This document shows positions 1-7,052 of a stretch of 42,153 nt of DNA, one piece after another. The stretch lies in assembly GCF_000296855.1 (NCBI RefSeq), contig NZ_CAKC01000044.1, forward strand, positions 1 through 42,153, read 5' to 3'. This DNA comes from Lactobacillus gigeriorum DSM 23908 = CRBIP 24.85 (lineage in GTDB: Bacteria > Bacillota > Bacilli > Lactobacillales > Lactobacillaceae). The translations under genes and the position numbers were made by a program. The notes under the pieces are model-generated. The model was not told the DNA's origin. It did not search any database and was given only the letters and a program-made list of their open reading frames with translations. Position 1 is the stretch's first letter. Each line of letters opens with the position of its first letter.

Positions 1-32
1 GCGAGGCTTTCGCTTAGCCTCTTTGGTTTATA

Positions 33-152
33 TTATTCGGATCTCCCTGCGGTAATCTTGATCTCGAGTGCGATTACCCAAGGAAAACCAAATTTGAATG
101 TGACTTCTAAGTTCTTTATTTCGAGCTTAGAAGTCTTTTTTAGTTTAGCCAT
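33..152 (-). CDS. small protein, first gene of the early lytic transcript
   Basis: A 39-residue frame beginning MAKLKKTSK and ending KITAGRSE. It has a very strong ribosome site (AAAGGAGG, 10 nt before ATG) and lies about 55 nt downstream of the predicted start of the early promoter at 213-241. It would be the first protein made on the lytic side of the switch. No family is recognised; it has a lysine-rich N-terminus and a short hydrophobic middle (FGFPWVIAL). A 6-bp hairpin (GAGGCT/AGCCTC, positions 3-21) follows the stop and runs to the window edge; it has no T-run on this strand, so it is not an obvious terminator. Real translation is likely from the ribosome site, but function is unknown. 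Confidence 0.5.
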   Translation of the reverse strand: MAKLKKTSKLEIKNLEVTFKFGFPWVIALEIKITAGRSE

Positions 153-212
153 TAGGCTTAAACCTCCTTTCTATTTAATTTTGTTTTCCTCCTTTCTTTA
201 GCTTACATATAC

Positions 213-241
213 ATAATAATTCTGATTAATCCGAATGTCAA
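213..241 (-). promoter_or_regulatory. early lytic promoter with palindromic repressor operator
   Basis: On the - strand there is a perfect -35 TTGACA (241-236), a 17-bp spacer and -10 TATTAT (218-213). The spacer is almost exactly an 18-bp palindrome (219-236, ATTCtGATTAATCcGAAT, one mismatched pair). A repressor bound there would cover the promoter, so this is the likely operator of the divergent XRE repressor. The half-site ATCCGAAT recurs at 42058-42065 and, inverted, at 35-42. A further + strand promoter for the repressor must lie in the AT-rich 240-300 stretch but is not clear. Confidence 0.75.
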
Positions 242-314
242 TATTTTTTTCTATTTTATTTGAAAAAAATTCAATTTAAGGCGAAAATATATATTAAAGA
301 AAGGATGAATTATT

Positions 315-674
315 ATGGCTAGAGGCGAACTAACACCACAAGAACAAGAATATAAAAAAAGAATATCTTCTAAATTATTAAAACTTCAAAAACAACGTAA
401 TTATAAACAGATTGATATTGTACGAGGATCAGGAATACCAGCAAGCACCTTAAACGGCTACTTAAAAGGAATAGCACTTCCTACTGAAAAAAATCTTGAA
501 AAACTCGCTAGCTTTTTCCATGTTGATAAATCTGAAATTGATCCTAGATACAGCGATTCAACCGCTCCAAACGATTCTCATCCCGACATTGACGATACCC
601 TTTACTACAACGGTAAAGAAGTTCCTGATAAGTATAAGAAAATTATCAAAGACTTAATGGATATGGATGATTAA
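315..674 (+). CDS. XRE-family phage repressor (CI-like)
   Basis: 119 residues, ribosome site AAAGGATG. The N-terminal two thirds is a helix-turn-helix domain (about residues 15-72): KQIDIVRGSGIPASTLNGYL is the recognition-helix region and is followed by the typical LEKLASFFHVDKSEIDP segment. The C-terminal tail (about 75-119) is acidic and short, without the LexA/CI S24 peptidase domain. Inactivation would therefore depend on the ImmA-like protease encoded next to it, as in ICEBs1 ImmR/ImmA. It lies divergent from the early promoter, whose spacer carries a palindromic operator. The gene ends 2 nt before the protease gene, so the two are co-transcribed. Confidence 0.85.
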   Translation: MARGELTPQEQEYKKRISSKLLKLQKQRNYKQIDIVRGSGIPASTLNGYLKGIALPTEKNLEKLASFFHVDKSEIDPRYSDSTAPNDSHPDIDDTLYYNGKEVPDKYKKIIKDLMDMDD

Positions 675-676
675 CT

Positions 677-1114
677 ATGGACGATTTTACATTTGACTAC
701 CTATTAAGCTTGGCTAAAGACCTGAAAATTAAGGTCGTTAAACGTTTTACTGATAAATATGGCAATCCTCTTCCTAATGACATGCCCTCCGCTTCCGACG
801 CATATAGAAGAAAAATTATCATCAACATGAACTGGCACGACCCGAGAGAGCTTTCCTTAGTATTAGGCCACGAAATATCCCACGTAATTAATGGTGATAC
901 CGGTATATGCTACTATACTTCCTTTTCTAAAATAAAAACTGAATCTGCTGCTAACAAATTAGCCATCAAAATGATTATGGATTACTACTTCGATGAAATG
1001 GATCCTGAAACAATTAACATTGATGCTTTTATGGATTATTACGCTATCCCGAGTTATTACTATGATTTTATCAGTAGCAAACTAGAAAATAAATTTACTT
1101 ATTTTATTGATTAA
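677..1114 (+). CDS. ImmA/IrrE-family metallopeptidase
   Basis: 145 residues. The zinc-protease signature HExxH is present as LGHEISHVINGD (about residues 62-73), in the usual place for the ImmA/IrrE (DUF955) family. A preceding basic region (YRRKIIINMNW) matches the family strand. Family members cut the partner XRE repressor after DNA damage or cell signals and so trigger induction. Start ATG is 2 nt after the repressor stop, which fits translational coupling. The sequence is short for the family and the C-terminal third is rich in Tyr, Asp and Met without recognisable motif. Confidence 0.8.
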   Translation: MDDFTFDYLLSLAKDLKIKVVKRFTDKYGNPLPNDMPSASDAYRRKIIINMNWHDPRELSLVLGHEISHVINGDTGICYYTSFSKIKTESAANKLAIKMIMDYYFDEMDPETINIDAFMDYYAIPSYYYDFISSKLENKFTYFID

Positions 1115-1216
1115 CTCGGACAACAAAAGTTGCACTTCGTAGTCTTGTTTAGCTGATTTTATGTGGGATAGTTCAAGCACTGAAGACGTTAAAAGCTGAC
1201 AACTAAAATATGAAAT

Positions 1217-1257
1217 AAAAAACAAAAAATCCACTTCTGTTTAGAGCAGAAGTGGAT
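1217..1257 (-). terminator. intrinsic terminator facing leftwards
   Basis: Perfect 11-bp stem (ATCCACTTCTG at 1229-1239 with its complement at 1247-1257) followed on the - strand by a T-rich run (TTTTTTGTTTTTTATTT). It is oriented against the lysogeny genes, so it stops - strand transcripts before they run antisense into the protease and repressor genes. The rest of 1115-1325 holds no gene that I can see. Confidence 0.7.
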
Positions 1258-1265
1258 CATGCTAA

Positions 1266-1295
1266 ATAAAAAAAGCGACCTTTGTTAGGTCGTTA
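1266..1295 (-). terminator. second leftward terminator
   Basis: Stem ACGACCT/AGGTCGC with loop AACAA (1275-1293) followed on the - strand by seven T. It is directly behind the terminator at 1217-1257 and would terminate the small - strand transcript that includes 1635-1736. Confidence 0.6.
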
Positions 1296-1325
1296 AGTAA
1301 AATTATTTATGATTTGTAGAATATT

Positions 1326-1646
1326 ATGTCAACAATAAAAACTTTAAAGAAAATTGATAACAGTAATGGTATTGATGAAAATGGTCAACCTGTAATCTAT
1401 GATCTTTCTGATCCTGAAAATAAGGTGTTAAAAGATCTAAAAAAACGTGGATTGATAGATTATACACCAGTTTATCTTAAAAATAGCATAGGTGCAGCTC
1501 AATGTTCCGTAACCAAAGAGGGATTGGAATATATTGAAAAACATAAGGAATCTAGAAAAGACATAATTCTCAAGTTCGTTATTCCATTTTTCACATTTTT
1601 ATTAGGATTATTGTCAAATTATATAGTTAAATTCTTAATGAAATAA
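1326..1646 (+). CDS. hypothetical protein with C-terminal membrane anchor
   Basis: 106 residues. The soluble N-terminal part (about 1-78) is charged and ends with a sequence resembling a winged-helix end (VTKEGLEYIEKHK). It is followed by one clear membrane segment (about 82-104, ILKFVIPFFTFLLGLLSNYIV). The gene lies between the repressor/protease pair and integrase, where temperate Firmicute phages often carry superinfection-exclusion or other lysogenic-conversion proteins; that role is only inferred from position. The ribosome site is poor (TAGAATATT before ATG). Confidence 0.55.
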   Translation: MSTIKTLKKIDNSNGIDENGQPVIYDLSDPENKVLKDLKKRGLIDYTPVYLKNSIGAAQCSVTKEGLEYIEKHKESRKDIILKFVIPFFTFLLGLLSNYIVKFLMK

Positions 1647-1736
1647 TATGTATCCAAATATTAGACCTGCTATTAATCCTAATTCAGCAGAAATGATTTG
1701 GAGCATAGTTAAAATAGATTTTATGTTATTGTTCAT
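1635..1736 (-). CDS. 33-residue single-pass membrane peptide
   Basis: Frame MNNNIKSILTMLQ..YILFH with a good ribosome site (GAGGTGATAGT before ATG). An extended -10 (TGATATAAT on the - strand, about 1756-1764) sits a little upstream and two - strand terminators (1217-1295) sit downstream. That makes it a complete small transcription unit convergent with, and overlapping the end of, the + gene at 1326-1646. The whole peptide after residue 6 is hydrophobic. It could be a small toxin-like or holin-like peptide, but no family motif is recognised. Confidence 0.45.
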   Translation of the reverse strand: MNNNIKSILTMLQIISAELGLIAGLIFGYILFH

Positions 1737-1759
1737 ACTATCACCTCAAGTTATAGTAA

Positions 1760-1873
1760 TTATATCATTTAGTCCAACAACTGATAACTTTAAAAGCTGA
1801 AAATGGATTAGGTAAAGTTTACGGTAAACAAAAATTTAAGATCGGTACTTTCCAAACTCCAAAGCAATTTTAA
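1760..1873 (+). pseudogene. remnant: C-terminal fragment of an unidentified protein
   Basis: A start-less frame of 37 codons ending GKQKFKIGTFQTPKQF. It has a normal-looking coding composition but no ATG, GTG or TTG with a ribosome site. It looks like the 3' end of a gene deleted from the lysogeny module, in the slot where related phages carry exported proteins between repressor and integrase. The assignment as a remnant is an inference. Confidence 0.35.
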
Positions 1874-1875
1874 AC

Positions 1876-1912
1876 ACAAAAAAATCCCACCCCCGTTGCA
1901 GTAGAGGTGGGA
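1876..1912 (-). terminator. leftward terminator upstream of integrase
   Basis: Stem TCCCACC/GGTGGGA (1885-1891 with 1906-1912) followed on the - strand by seven T. This is the third terminator in the lysogeny region that faces left. The remaining sequence up to 2013 has a small hairpin (GAGCTA/TAGCTC, about 1920-1937) and presumably the integrase promoter, which I cannot fix. Confidence 0.55.
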
Positions 1913-2013
1913 CCCAAACGAGCTATTGCAGTAGCTCTAAGTATTCCAATATACAATGCTATAACATTGTTAATTCCATTGTAGCAGAGTTATAGCTAGA
2001 ATAGGAGTTTTTT

Positions 2014-3152
2014 ATGGCCTCAATTAAGAAACGTGGTAAGACTTGGTATGTAAGATTTTCGAAGAGAGAAACTCAATGGGATCCAGAAAAACAAAAGAAT
2101 GTTTCTGTTCTCAAACAAAAATCAAAAGGTGGTTTTAAAACCAAAGCTGAAGCGCAAGCCTATGGGGTAAAAATGGAAGCAGCTTCTATTGATGGTGTGG
2201 ATGTAGTTAAGAACCCTGTGTTCGCTGACTATTTTGAACACTGGTATCTTACTTTTAAATTCCCGATTATCAGAAAATCAACACAAAAGAGATATATTAC
2301 TAATCATCATTATCTTGAAAAATATTTTGGATCAACAAAAATAAAAGATATTTCAAGAGCTAAATATCAAAGCTTCTTAAATTGGCTTGGTAAAAACCAT
2401 GCCCCTGCTACAGTTCGTAAAACCAATATTATGGTTAAAGCTTGTGCAGGAAATGCAATAGAGGATGGTTTAATCGTTAAGAATTTTACCAATCGCACAA
2501 CCATCACAGGAAATCAAGATAATGTCAGAACCATAGAATACCTTAATGCAGGAGAAATGGATAAACTGATACAATTATGCTTAACAAGTTTAACTCCTCG
2601 TTATACTAGCAAATATTTAGTTCTAGCGGGCTATTTACAGGCGCACGACTTGGAGAACTAACAGCTTTAAAATGGACTGATATTGATTTTAAGAATAAAA
2701 TTATTGATATTAATAAAACCTGGAATCCTAATTTAAAAATACTAGGACCAACTAAAACCGAAAGTTCAGTTCGAAAGATTAAAGTTAATTCTTTCTTATT
2801 AGATAAATTGAAACAATTAAAAATTAATAATTCTGAATTTATTTTTGCTATTCCTAGAACTGGATTACCACCTTCTAGTTCTGCTGCAAATCAATTCTTA
2901 AGAAAAGCCATTAAGGAAATTGGACTTAACAAACCTGATTTCCATTTTCACAGTTTAAGGCATACTCATGTTTCATATTTAATTTCTCAAGGAATTGATA
3001 TAGCTGCTATCAGTAAACGCTTAGGACATGCTAATATAGCAATCACTTTATCAATCTATGCTCACTTACTTGATGAATATAAGGATCAACAAGATGCCAA
3101 AATTATTAATTCACTCAATCAAGTTTGTGCAACATTTGTGCAACACGATTAA
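2014..3152 (+). pseudogene. int: phage integrase (tyrosine recombinase), interrupted by a 1-base frameshift
   Basis: Frame 1 (2014-2661) gives an Arm-DNA-binding domain (about residues 1-55, starting MASIKKRGKTWYVRF) and the SAM-like core-binding domain (about 65-170). It then goes out of frame and stops. The frame that resumes at 2637 gives TGARLGELTALKW with catalytic Arg (codon 2646-2648), then HSLRHTH (His-x-x-Arg), LGHANIA and the nucleophile Tyr in SIYAHLL, ending at 3152. Restoring one base at the TTT of 2634-2636 would give a normal integrase of about 380 residues. The junction (TAT TTA CAG) is not a classical slippery heptamer, so a deletion or a sequencing error is more likely than programmed frameshifting. 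All catalytic residues lie after the break. The second attP arm site overlaps the 3' end of the gene. Confidence 0.85.
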
Positions 3153-3370
3153 AATTTGTATGATTTTCTAAAATATCAAATCCCATAAAATCAACACTTC
3201 GAGCATTCTAAAACATCATAAAAACCTATATTTTAATTCAACCAAGACTTTGAAGTCTGGTAAAGTTACTCGCGTTTAATAATAAAAAACCTTGTTAAAT
3301 CAATGATCTAGCAAGGTGTTTTTTTGCCTAAATTTAAGTTAAAAGCCTTCTGTGCAACATTTGTGCAACA
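3126..3370. other. attP: phage attachment site attP (arm repeats plus captured gene end)
   Basis: Two identical 20-bp direct repeats, TGTGCAACATTTGTGCAACA, occur at 3126-3145 (inside the end of integrase) and 3351-3370. Each is itself a tandem of TGTGCAACA, as expected for integrase arm-type sites. Midway between them, 3244-3279 reads as a plausible protein end (KTLKSGKVTRV, stop), immediately followed by a + strand terminator at 3289-3324. Many phages carry in attP the 3' end and terminator of the host gene they enter, so the core is probably within 3240-3325. The host gene is not identified. Confidence 0.65.
3289..3324 (+). terminator. terminator in attP core region
   Basis: Stem ACCTTGT/GCAAGGT (3289-3295 with 3311-3317), then GTTTTTTT. 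It directly follows the stop codon at 3277-3279 of the putative captured host gene end. Confidence 0.65.
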
Positions 3371-3404
3371 GTAAACTATTTTTTTCTTCCTTATATAAAG
3401 AGAC

Positions 3405-3448
3405 AAACAAAAAACCACTCCAGGAAATTAATCCCAGAGTGGTTTTTT
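3405..3448. terminator. bidirectional terminator between attP and cargo gene
   Basis: A 10-bp stem AAAACCACTC/GAGTGGTTTT (3411-3420 with 3437-3446) has T-runs on both strands. It can end the rightward integrase transcript and the leftward DUF3800 transcript. Confidence 0.8.
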
Positions 3449-3452
3449 ATAT

Positions 3453-4148
3453 TTACGGTAAATGTATAATGTGAAAATTGTTATGTTTTGACAATTCCGA
3501 TTCTTTGTTCTTTAGAATGCTACGATAAAGTTTATTTGCAGTAATATCCGCTGCACGTATTAACGTAATTTTTTCAGAATTACAATAAGATACTTCAACA
3601 TTTTCTAGATTAGGAAAAAGTGGTTCAAAAAATTTTGAGTAATCCCAATTATAAGTTCCATGTTTAAATTCTTGTTCTAAAGCTTCTTGCAATTCATATC
3701 TTCCATTAGTAGCAGTAGTATGTTCATCTGCAAATACATGAATACCAGTCACTTCTTGTGGATCAATATTATTATTCTTAATAAGATACTGTAATTTTCT
3801 TTTTAAACAAATTTTATAAGCATAATCTAAATATCTTTGCTTTGATTTCTTGTTTTCAAAGATTTTTTCTAATATCCTTTGTTGATGAACTACAACTCCA
3901 AATTTTTCTAATTTATTCAACGATCTATATATTTTATTTCTGTCTTTGAAATTTACTGTTGTGGCTTTTAATTCGTAAAAATTATCTTTATGCTCATTCT
4001 TCCGTACTATTTTTTCAACATGTTTATATTTTCTAGCCGCAATATCTTTATCCTGTTTTGATAAAAATAAGACACCGCCAAAAACAAATATTTCATTATG
4101 AGCTTTATCGAAAACACCTGACTCATCAGAATAAACAAATAATTCCAT
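3453..4148 (-). CDS. DUF3800 domain protein
   Basis: 231 residues. The N-terminal motif YSDESG (residues 6-11) and the C-terminal LIRAADITANKLYR (about 195-208) are the two conserved acidic blocks of the DUF3800 family, which is thought to have an RNase H-like fold. An acidic residue in HVFADEHTT (about 138-146) is a further candidate active-site residue. The cellular role of the family is not established; members are common on phages, plasmids and defence islands. The gene sits alone between attP and the lysis cassette, with its own ribosome site (GGAGAG) and terminator, as expected for phage cargo (a moron). A nuclease-like role in lysogenic conversion is a guess. Confidence 0.8.
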   Translation of the reverse strand: MELFVYSDESGVFDKAHNEIFVFGGVLFLSKQDKDIAARKYKHVEKIVRKNEHKDNFYELKATTVNFKDRNKIYRSLNKLEKFGVVVHQQRILEKIFENKKSKQRYLDYAYKICLKRKLQYLIKNNNIDPQEVTGIHVFADEHTTATNGRYELQEALEQEFKHGTYNWDYSKFFEPLFPNLENVEVSYCNSEKITLIRAADITANKLYRSILKNKESELSKHNNFHIIHLP

Positions 4149-4168
4149 TAATTACTTACTCTCCAAAT

Positions 4169-4194
4169 AAAAAACCGCCCCATGTAAGGGACGG
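4169..4194 (-). terminator. late operon terminator
   Basis: On the - strand CCGTCCC/GGGGCGG with loop TTACAT (4175-4194), followed by six T. It lies downstream of the lysin gene and is the natural end of the late transcript. The interval 4195-4380 contains no other feature that I can support. Confidence 0.75.
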
Positions 4195-4380
4195 CCTCGT
4201 GGCCGACGATATTACATATCGCTTAAACGTTAATTCGGGTACACGAGTATACAGCTTTTCATACATCTTAACTGCAATTTCATTTAATCAGATATCGTTT
4301 TATTTGTCAATATTAGTACTTATCCACAAGATTTTACCCTTCTGCAATAGCTAATGAATCGATTTGACTACAATTCTTCT

Positions 4381-5253
4381 TTATTTTACATATTTTGCTG
4401 GAACCCATTGTTGGTTATTACCGATTTTATAGTATTTTTCGCCTTTAACTACTTTTTGGCCCAAAACTTTCCATCTTGAATTTGTAGGAATGTATTTGCC
4501 TGTAAGGTGCCCATTTGAGTCCCTTAGTGCGATCTTCCAATCAGGATCATTATTGATAATTGGTGCATACACAACTTTTGGAATTGTTGCTTTTTGTTTA
4601 TGCACTTTTGTTTCAGTCTTTTGTACTTGGTCTTTGTGCAAGTCAATCAAACTAATGTTCGCATCAACATTCATTCCAAACCAATTACAAGTAAACTGCC
4701 AGATTGCTACACCATCCATTGACGGAAAATAGCCAAAGTTTGGTTTGTCCATTCTACCCATAGTTAGATAACTAGCTACCCAAATACAAGTACCAAACTT
4801 TTTAACGATTGCAGAAACATCAACATTATTTCTTAGCAGGCTAGCCCCGCTATATAACATAGGTTTATATCCAGCCTGTTTGATTTCAGTTAGGAAAGCA
4901 GCAATTGCTTTAGTATTAGCTGATCTGGATCCCGTGACGACATTACCATCACCAGTTTCCCAGTCCAAAGCTAAATAGCGCTTCTTTGAAATATTCAGGT
5001 ATTTAGCACGTTGAATAAAAAATCTGGCTTCAGCTTTAGCTCTGGAAACGGAATTTCCAAAGGTAGCAAAGTGATATGCATGAACATAGATATGATTAGC
5101 ATGTGCTGATCTGATTTGCGCTACAGCTTTAGGATTAATGTAATTCGTTCCTTCAGTAGCTTTGACAAAAACAAATTTAACGCCATGGCTAACATAGGAA
5201 CTTAGATTAGTAGGCTGATAAACTGCAACATCTATACCGTATTCTCTAGGCAT
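4381..5253 (-). CDS. endolysin: GH25 muramidase with SLAP-type wall-binding domain
   Basis: 290 residues. Residues 1-205 are a glycoside hydrolase family 25 (Chalaropsis-type lysozyme) domain: GIDVAVYQP at the N-terminus with Asp8, VKATEG near 30-35, and the catalytic DWE at 97-99. It cuts the N-acetylmuramic acid to N-acetylglucosamine bond of peptidoglycan. After a linker, residues about 230-290 (ALRDSNGHLTGKYI..KYYKIGNNQQWVPAKYVK) resemble the S-layer attachment (SLAP) domain of L. acidophilus-group lactobacilli. That domain would target the lysin to the cell wall and points to the host group. No signal peptide, so release depends on the holin. The start overlaps the holin stop by 8 nt. 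Confidence 0.92.
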   Translation of the reverse strand: MPREYGIDVAVYQPTNLSSYVSHGVKFVFVKATEGTNYINPKAVAQIRSAHANHIYVHAYHFATFGNSVSRAKAEARFFIQRAKYLNISKKRYLALDWETGDGNVVTGSRSANTKAIAAFLTEIKQAGYKPMLYSGASLLRNNVDVSAIVKKFGTCIWVASYLTMGRMDKPNFGYFPSMDGVAIWQFTCNWFGMNVDANISLIDLHKDQVQKTETKVHKQKATIPKVVYAPIINNDPDWKIALRDSNGHLTGKYIPTNSRWKVLGQKVVKGEKYYKIGNNQQWVPAKYVK

Positions 5254-5680
5254 TCTCAGTCACCTTTTCATCTACTACAGTTGGCTTAATAACATCTGAA
5301 TCTGGCACTACAGTTGCGATCTCAGCATTAGATTTAGGCTCTGGACTTAGTGGCAAATCATTATTTGCTAGTTTCATCGCATTCACACTCTTTTCGATTG
5401 CACCATTAATTAATGCAGCATCGACATTCTTAATTCCTAACCAAGATAGACCTTGGCTAACAACTTCAGATGCGTATTGTCTTTTATCTGCTCCGTCCAT
5501 ACCCGTGTACTCTGCTTCATGCACCGCATAAGTAGCAAGCTGACCAATTACATCAATTACTTTACCTGCAGTTGTGGTTTTGTTGATTTTGCTCTTATTC
5601 TTAGCATAAATACCCGCCACAATAGTAATCGCATAACTAGCAACGACAATGCCCAAATACAACCAATCTTTAACTGTCAT
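5246..5680 (-). CDS. phage holin, LLH family
   Basis: 144 residues with one N-terminal membrane segment (about 5-24, WLYLGIVVASYAITIVAGIYA). A soluble helical part follows (VIGQLATYAVHEAEYTG, then ASEVVSQGLSWLGI), characteristic of the LLH-type holin of Lactobacillus phages. The C-terminus is a Pro/Asp-rich tail. It forms or controls the membrane lesion that lets the muramidase reach the wall. Order holin then lysin with an 8-nt overlap is the classic lysis cassette. Confidence 0.82.
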   Translation of the reverse strand: MTVKDWLYLGIVVASYAITIVAGIYAKNKSKINKTTTAGKVIDVIGQLATYAVHEAEYTGMDGADKRQYASEVVSQGLSWLGIKNVDAALINGAIEKSVNAMKLANNDLPLSPEPKSNAEIATVVPDSDVIKPTVVDEKVTENA

Positions 5681-5861
5681 TTTCTTTATCCTTTCCAGTA
5701 ATTTCTTCTAACTTTTTTGATAGCCTTTTATTTTCTTCATTGAGGCGATCGTTTTCATCCTGAAGATATTCACGATCGCTTTTTTTATCATTTAATTTCC
5801 ACGTCAACAATCCCAGAACAAAAGGGAATAATACTTGCAGTAGATTTATAAAATCGTGCAT
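5670..5861 (-). CDS. small membrane protein with coiled coil, lysis cassette
   Basis: 63 residues: a hydrophobic helix at about 3-22 (FINLLQVLFPFVLGLLTW) and then a highly charged coiled coil (YLQDENDRLNEENKRLSKKL). Strong ribosome site GGAGGGAAGC. It overlaps the holin gene by 11 nt, so translation is coupled. By position and topology it could be a second holin-type or holin-modulating (antiholin or spanin-like) protein; no specific family is recognised. Confidence 0.7.
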   Translation of the reverse strand: MHDFINLLQVLFPFVLGLLTWKLNDKKSDREYLQDENDRLNEENKRLSKKLEEITGKDKENDS

Positions 5862-5873
5862 GCTTCCCTCCAG

Positions 5874-6251
5874 TCATTTCTTGCCGTTCTTGGCCACGTT
5901 CATAATTACTAACAAAAATATCAATCCATAAGCAATTGGAACATCAAATCTAAAAACACCCGCAAACCACATATGAAAGATTTCAACCAATGTAATCAAT
6001 GAAATGAATCCTGCTGAACATGAAAGAATCATTCCTGCTAATGCTTTATTTGATGAATCAACAAATGCAAGTACAATAAGCCCAATACCTAGAAAAACTG
6101 CAATCGCATCAATCCAGTCTGCATTCATAATTCCAGCATATTGAGGTGGATAAAAGAAATGATGCTCATCACCCCATAAGGTAGACCCAATAAGTACCAT
6201 TCCTAATCCTATAATTGAATACCAGGAATTCTTGATCAAATTACGAAACAT
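5874..6251 (-). CDS. multi-pass membrane protein of the lysis region
   Basis: 125 residues from the ATG at 6251 (a GTG at 6260 is possible but badly spaced). Four hydrophobic segments, about 11-28, 47-62, 69-88 and 100-118. A small conserved phage membrane protein of this type usually sits next to the holin in Lactobacillus phages and may act as a holin; function unproven. The start overlaps the preceding XkdX-like gene by 11 nt. Confidence 0.65.
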   Translation of the reverse strand: MFRNLIKNSWYSIIGLGMVLIGSTLWGDEHHFFYPPQYAGIMNADWIDAIAVFLGIGLIVLAFVDSSNKALAGMILSCSAGFISLITLVEIFHMWFAGVFRFDVPIAYGLIFLLVIMNVAKNGKK

Positions 6252-6402
6252 ATTCCTCACCTACAATCACTTGGTATTGTTCAGGAGTAACGAAGCCCAT
6301 TTGAACATATCCTTTAACATTATCCTTTGTAATCCAACCCAATGAATATTCCTGCTTATAAATCGGCGTCATATCTAAGGGAGCAAATTCAAAATGTAGC
6401 AT
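6241..6402 (-). CDS. XkdX-family phage protein
   Basis: 53 residues (MLHFEFAPLD...VGEEYVS). The pattern of aromatic N-terminus, then WITKDNVKGYVQMGFVTPEQY is typical of the XkdX family: short proteins encoded right after the baseplate/fibre genes of many Firmicute phages, with the signature of one residue block ending IT.EEY. Function unknown, probably virion assembly. Ribosome site GGAGG lies inside the preceding gene, whose stop overlaps this start (TAATG). Confidence 0.75.
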   Translation of the reverse strand: MLHFEFAPLDMTPIYKQEYSLGWITKDNVKGYVQMGFVTPEQYQVIVGEEYVS

Positions 6403-6971
6403 TAGTTATTACCTCCTTCTTGAGTTGGTTCAGCTGTAACACTTTCACTTGTATTAGTACTTGAGCCATTAGCAGTAGGTTTCTTAGTTGTTTCTTCGGT
6501 TTGTTTTGCATTCAAACTATTTACTGCAACGGTTACTTCTTGGATAGCTTGACCGAATTTAGAAAGTTGACCTGTCAGTTGCCCCATCATCGCATTAGTC
6601 GATGCTTGCATTTGCTGTAGTGCATTAATTTTTTGGCTATCTTGTTGCAATGACTCCTGTTGCTTACCTAAAGTATCGATTTTTGTAATCAACGCATTTG
6701 TATCATGTTGCAATCTAGCAACCAATTGAGCTTGAGTTTTTGGAGCATTTTCAACCCAACCATTAGTATTGTTATCCCATACAGGATCAACCATATCATC
6801 AGCTGGCTTTTCAGCATGCCATCTCCATGGCAAATTATCTAATTTAGCCGTAGTATGAATTGCAATACAGTGTTGAGTGTAATCCGATGATTGTGGGTCA
6901 CTGTAGTAGTAAGTATAAAGTGAGTTTTCAGCAGTAATTTCTGCTGTAGTATTAGTTGTTTCTTCAGCCAT
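6402..6971 (-). CDS. putative baseplate/tail fibre protein with coiled coil
   Basis: 189 residues from the ATG at 6971, chosen for its ribosome site AGAAAGGAGCC. A longer frame back to 7022 would run through a terminator hairpin and is rejected. The N-terminal half has an aromatic segment (SLYTYYYSDPQSSDYTQ, then WRWHAEKPADD). The middle (about 90-165) is a Gln-rich coiled coil (LGKQQESLQQDSQKINALQQM) and the C-terminus is a Thr/Ser/Asn-rich tail. By position it is the last virion structural gene before lysis. Exact role unknown. Confidence 0.6.
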   Translation of the reverse strand: MAEETTNTTAEITAENSLYTYYYSDPQSSDYTQHCIAIHTTAKLDNLPWRWHAEKPADDMVDPVWDNNTNGWVENAPKTQAQLVARLQHDTNALITKIDTLGKQQESLQQDSQKINALQQMQASTNAMMGQLTGQLSKFGQAIQEVTVAVNSLNAKQTEETTKKPTANGSSTNTSESVTAEPTQEGGNN

Positions 6972-6990
6972 AATTTGGCTCCTTTCTATC

Positions 6991-7019
6991 AAAAAAACCC
7001 ACAGCGAAACATCTGTGGG
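6991..7019 (-). terminator. terminator directly before the last tail gene
   Basis: Perfect 7-bp stem CCCACAG/CTGTGGG (6998-7004 with 7013-7019) followed on the - strand by seven T, only 20 nt before the start at 6971. Together with the terminator at 7259-7290 it should stop the late transcript before the lysis genes unless it is read through or antiterminated. Confidence 0.75.
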
Positions 7020-7052
7020 CATGAAAAAAGGCAGCGATTAAGCTACCTCATC

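Noticed and set aside
1885-1937. T-box or riboswitch-like leader before integrase
   Set aside because: AGGTGGGACC resembles a T-box element only superficially; no specifier stem and the hairpin works as a - strand terminator.
2634-2640. Programmed frameshift in integrase
   Set aside because: C TAT TTA does not fit the X XXY YYZ slippery pattern, and no stimulatory structure is apparent; a 1-base deletion or read error is simpler.
4058-4354. 98-codon + strand frame opposite the DUF3800 gene
   Set aside because: Antisense to a well-supported gene; no ribosome site, runs through the late terminator hairpin.
6972-7022. Extended start of the tail protein at 7022
   Set aside because: The extension would translate a terminator hairpin and its T-run; the ATG at 6971 has a proper ribosome site.
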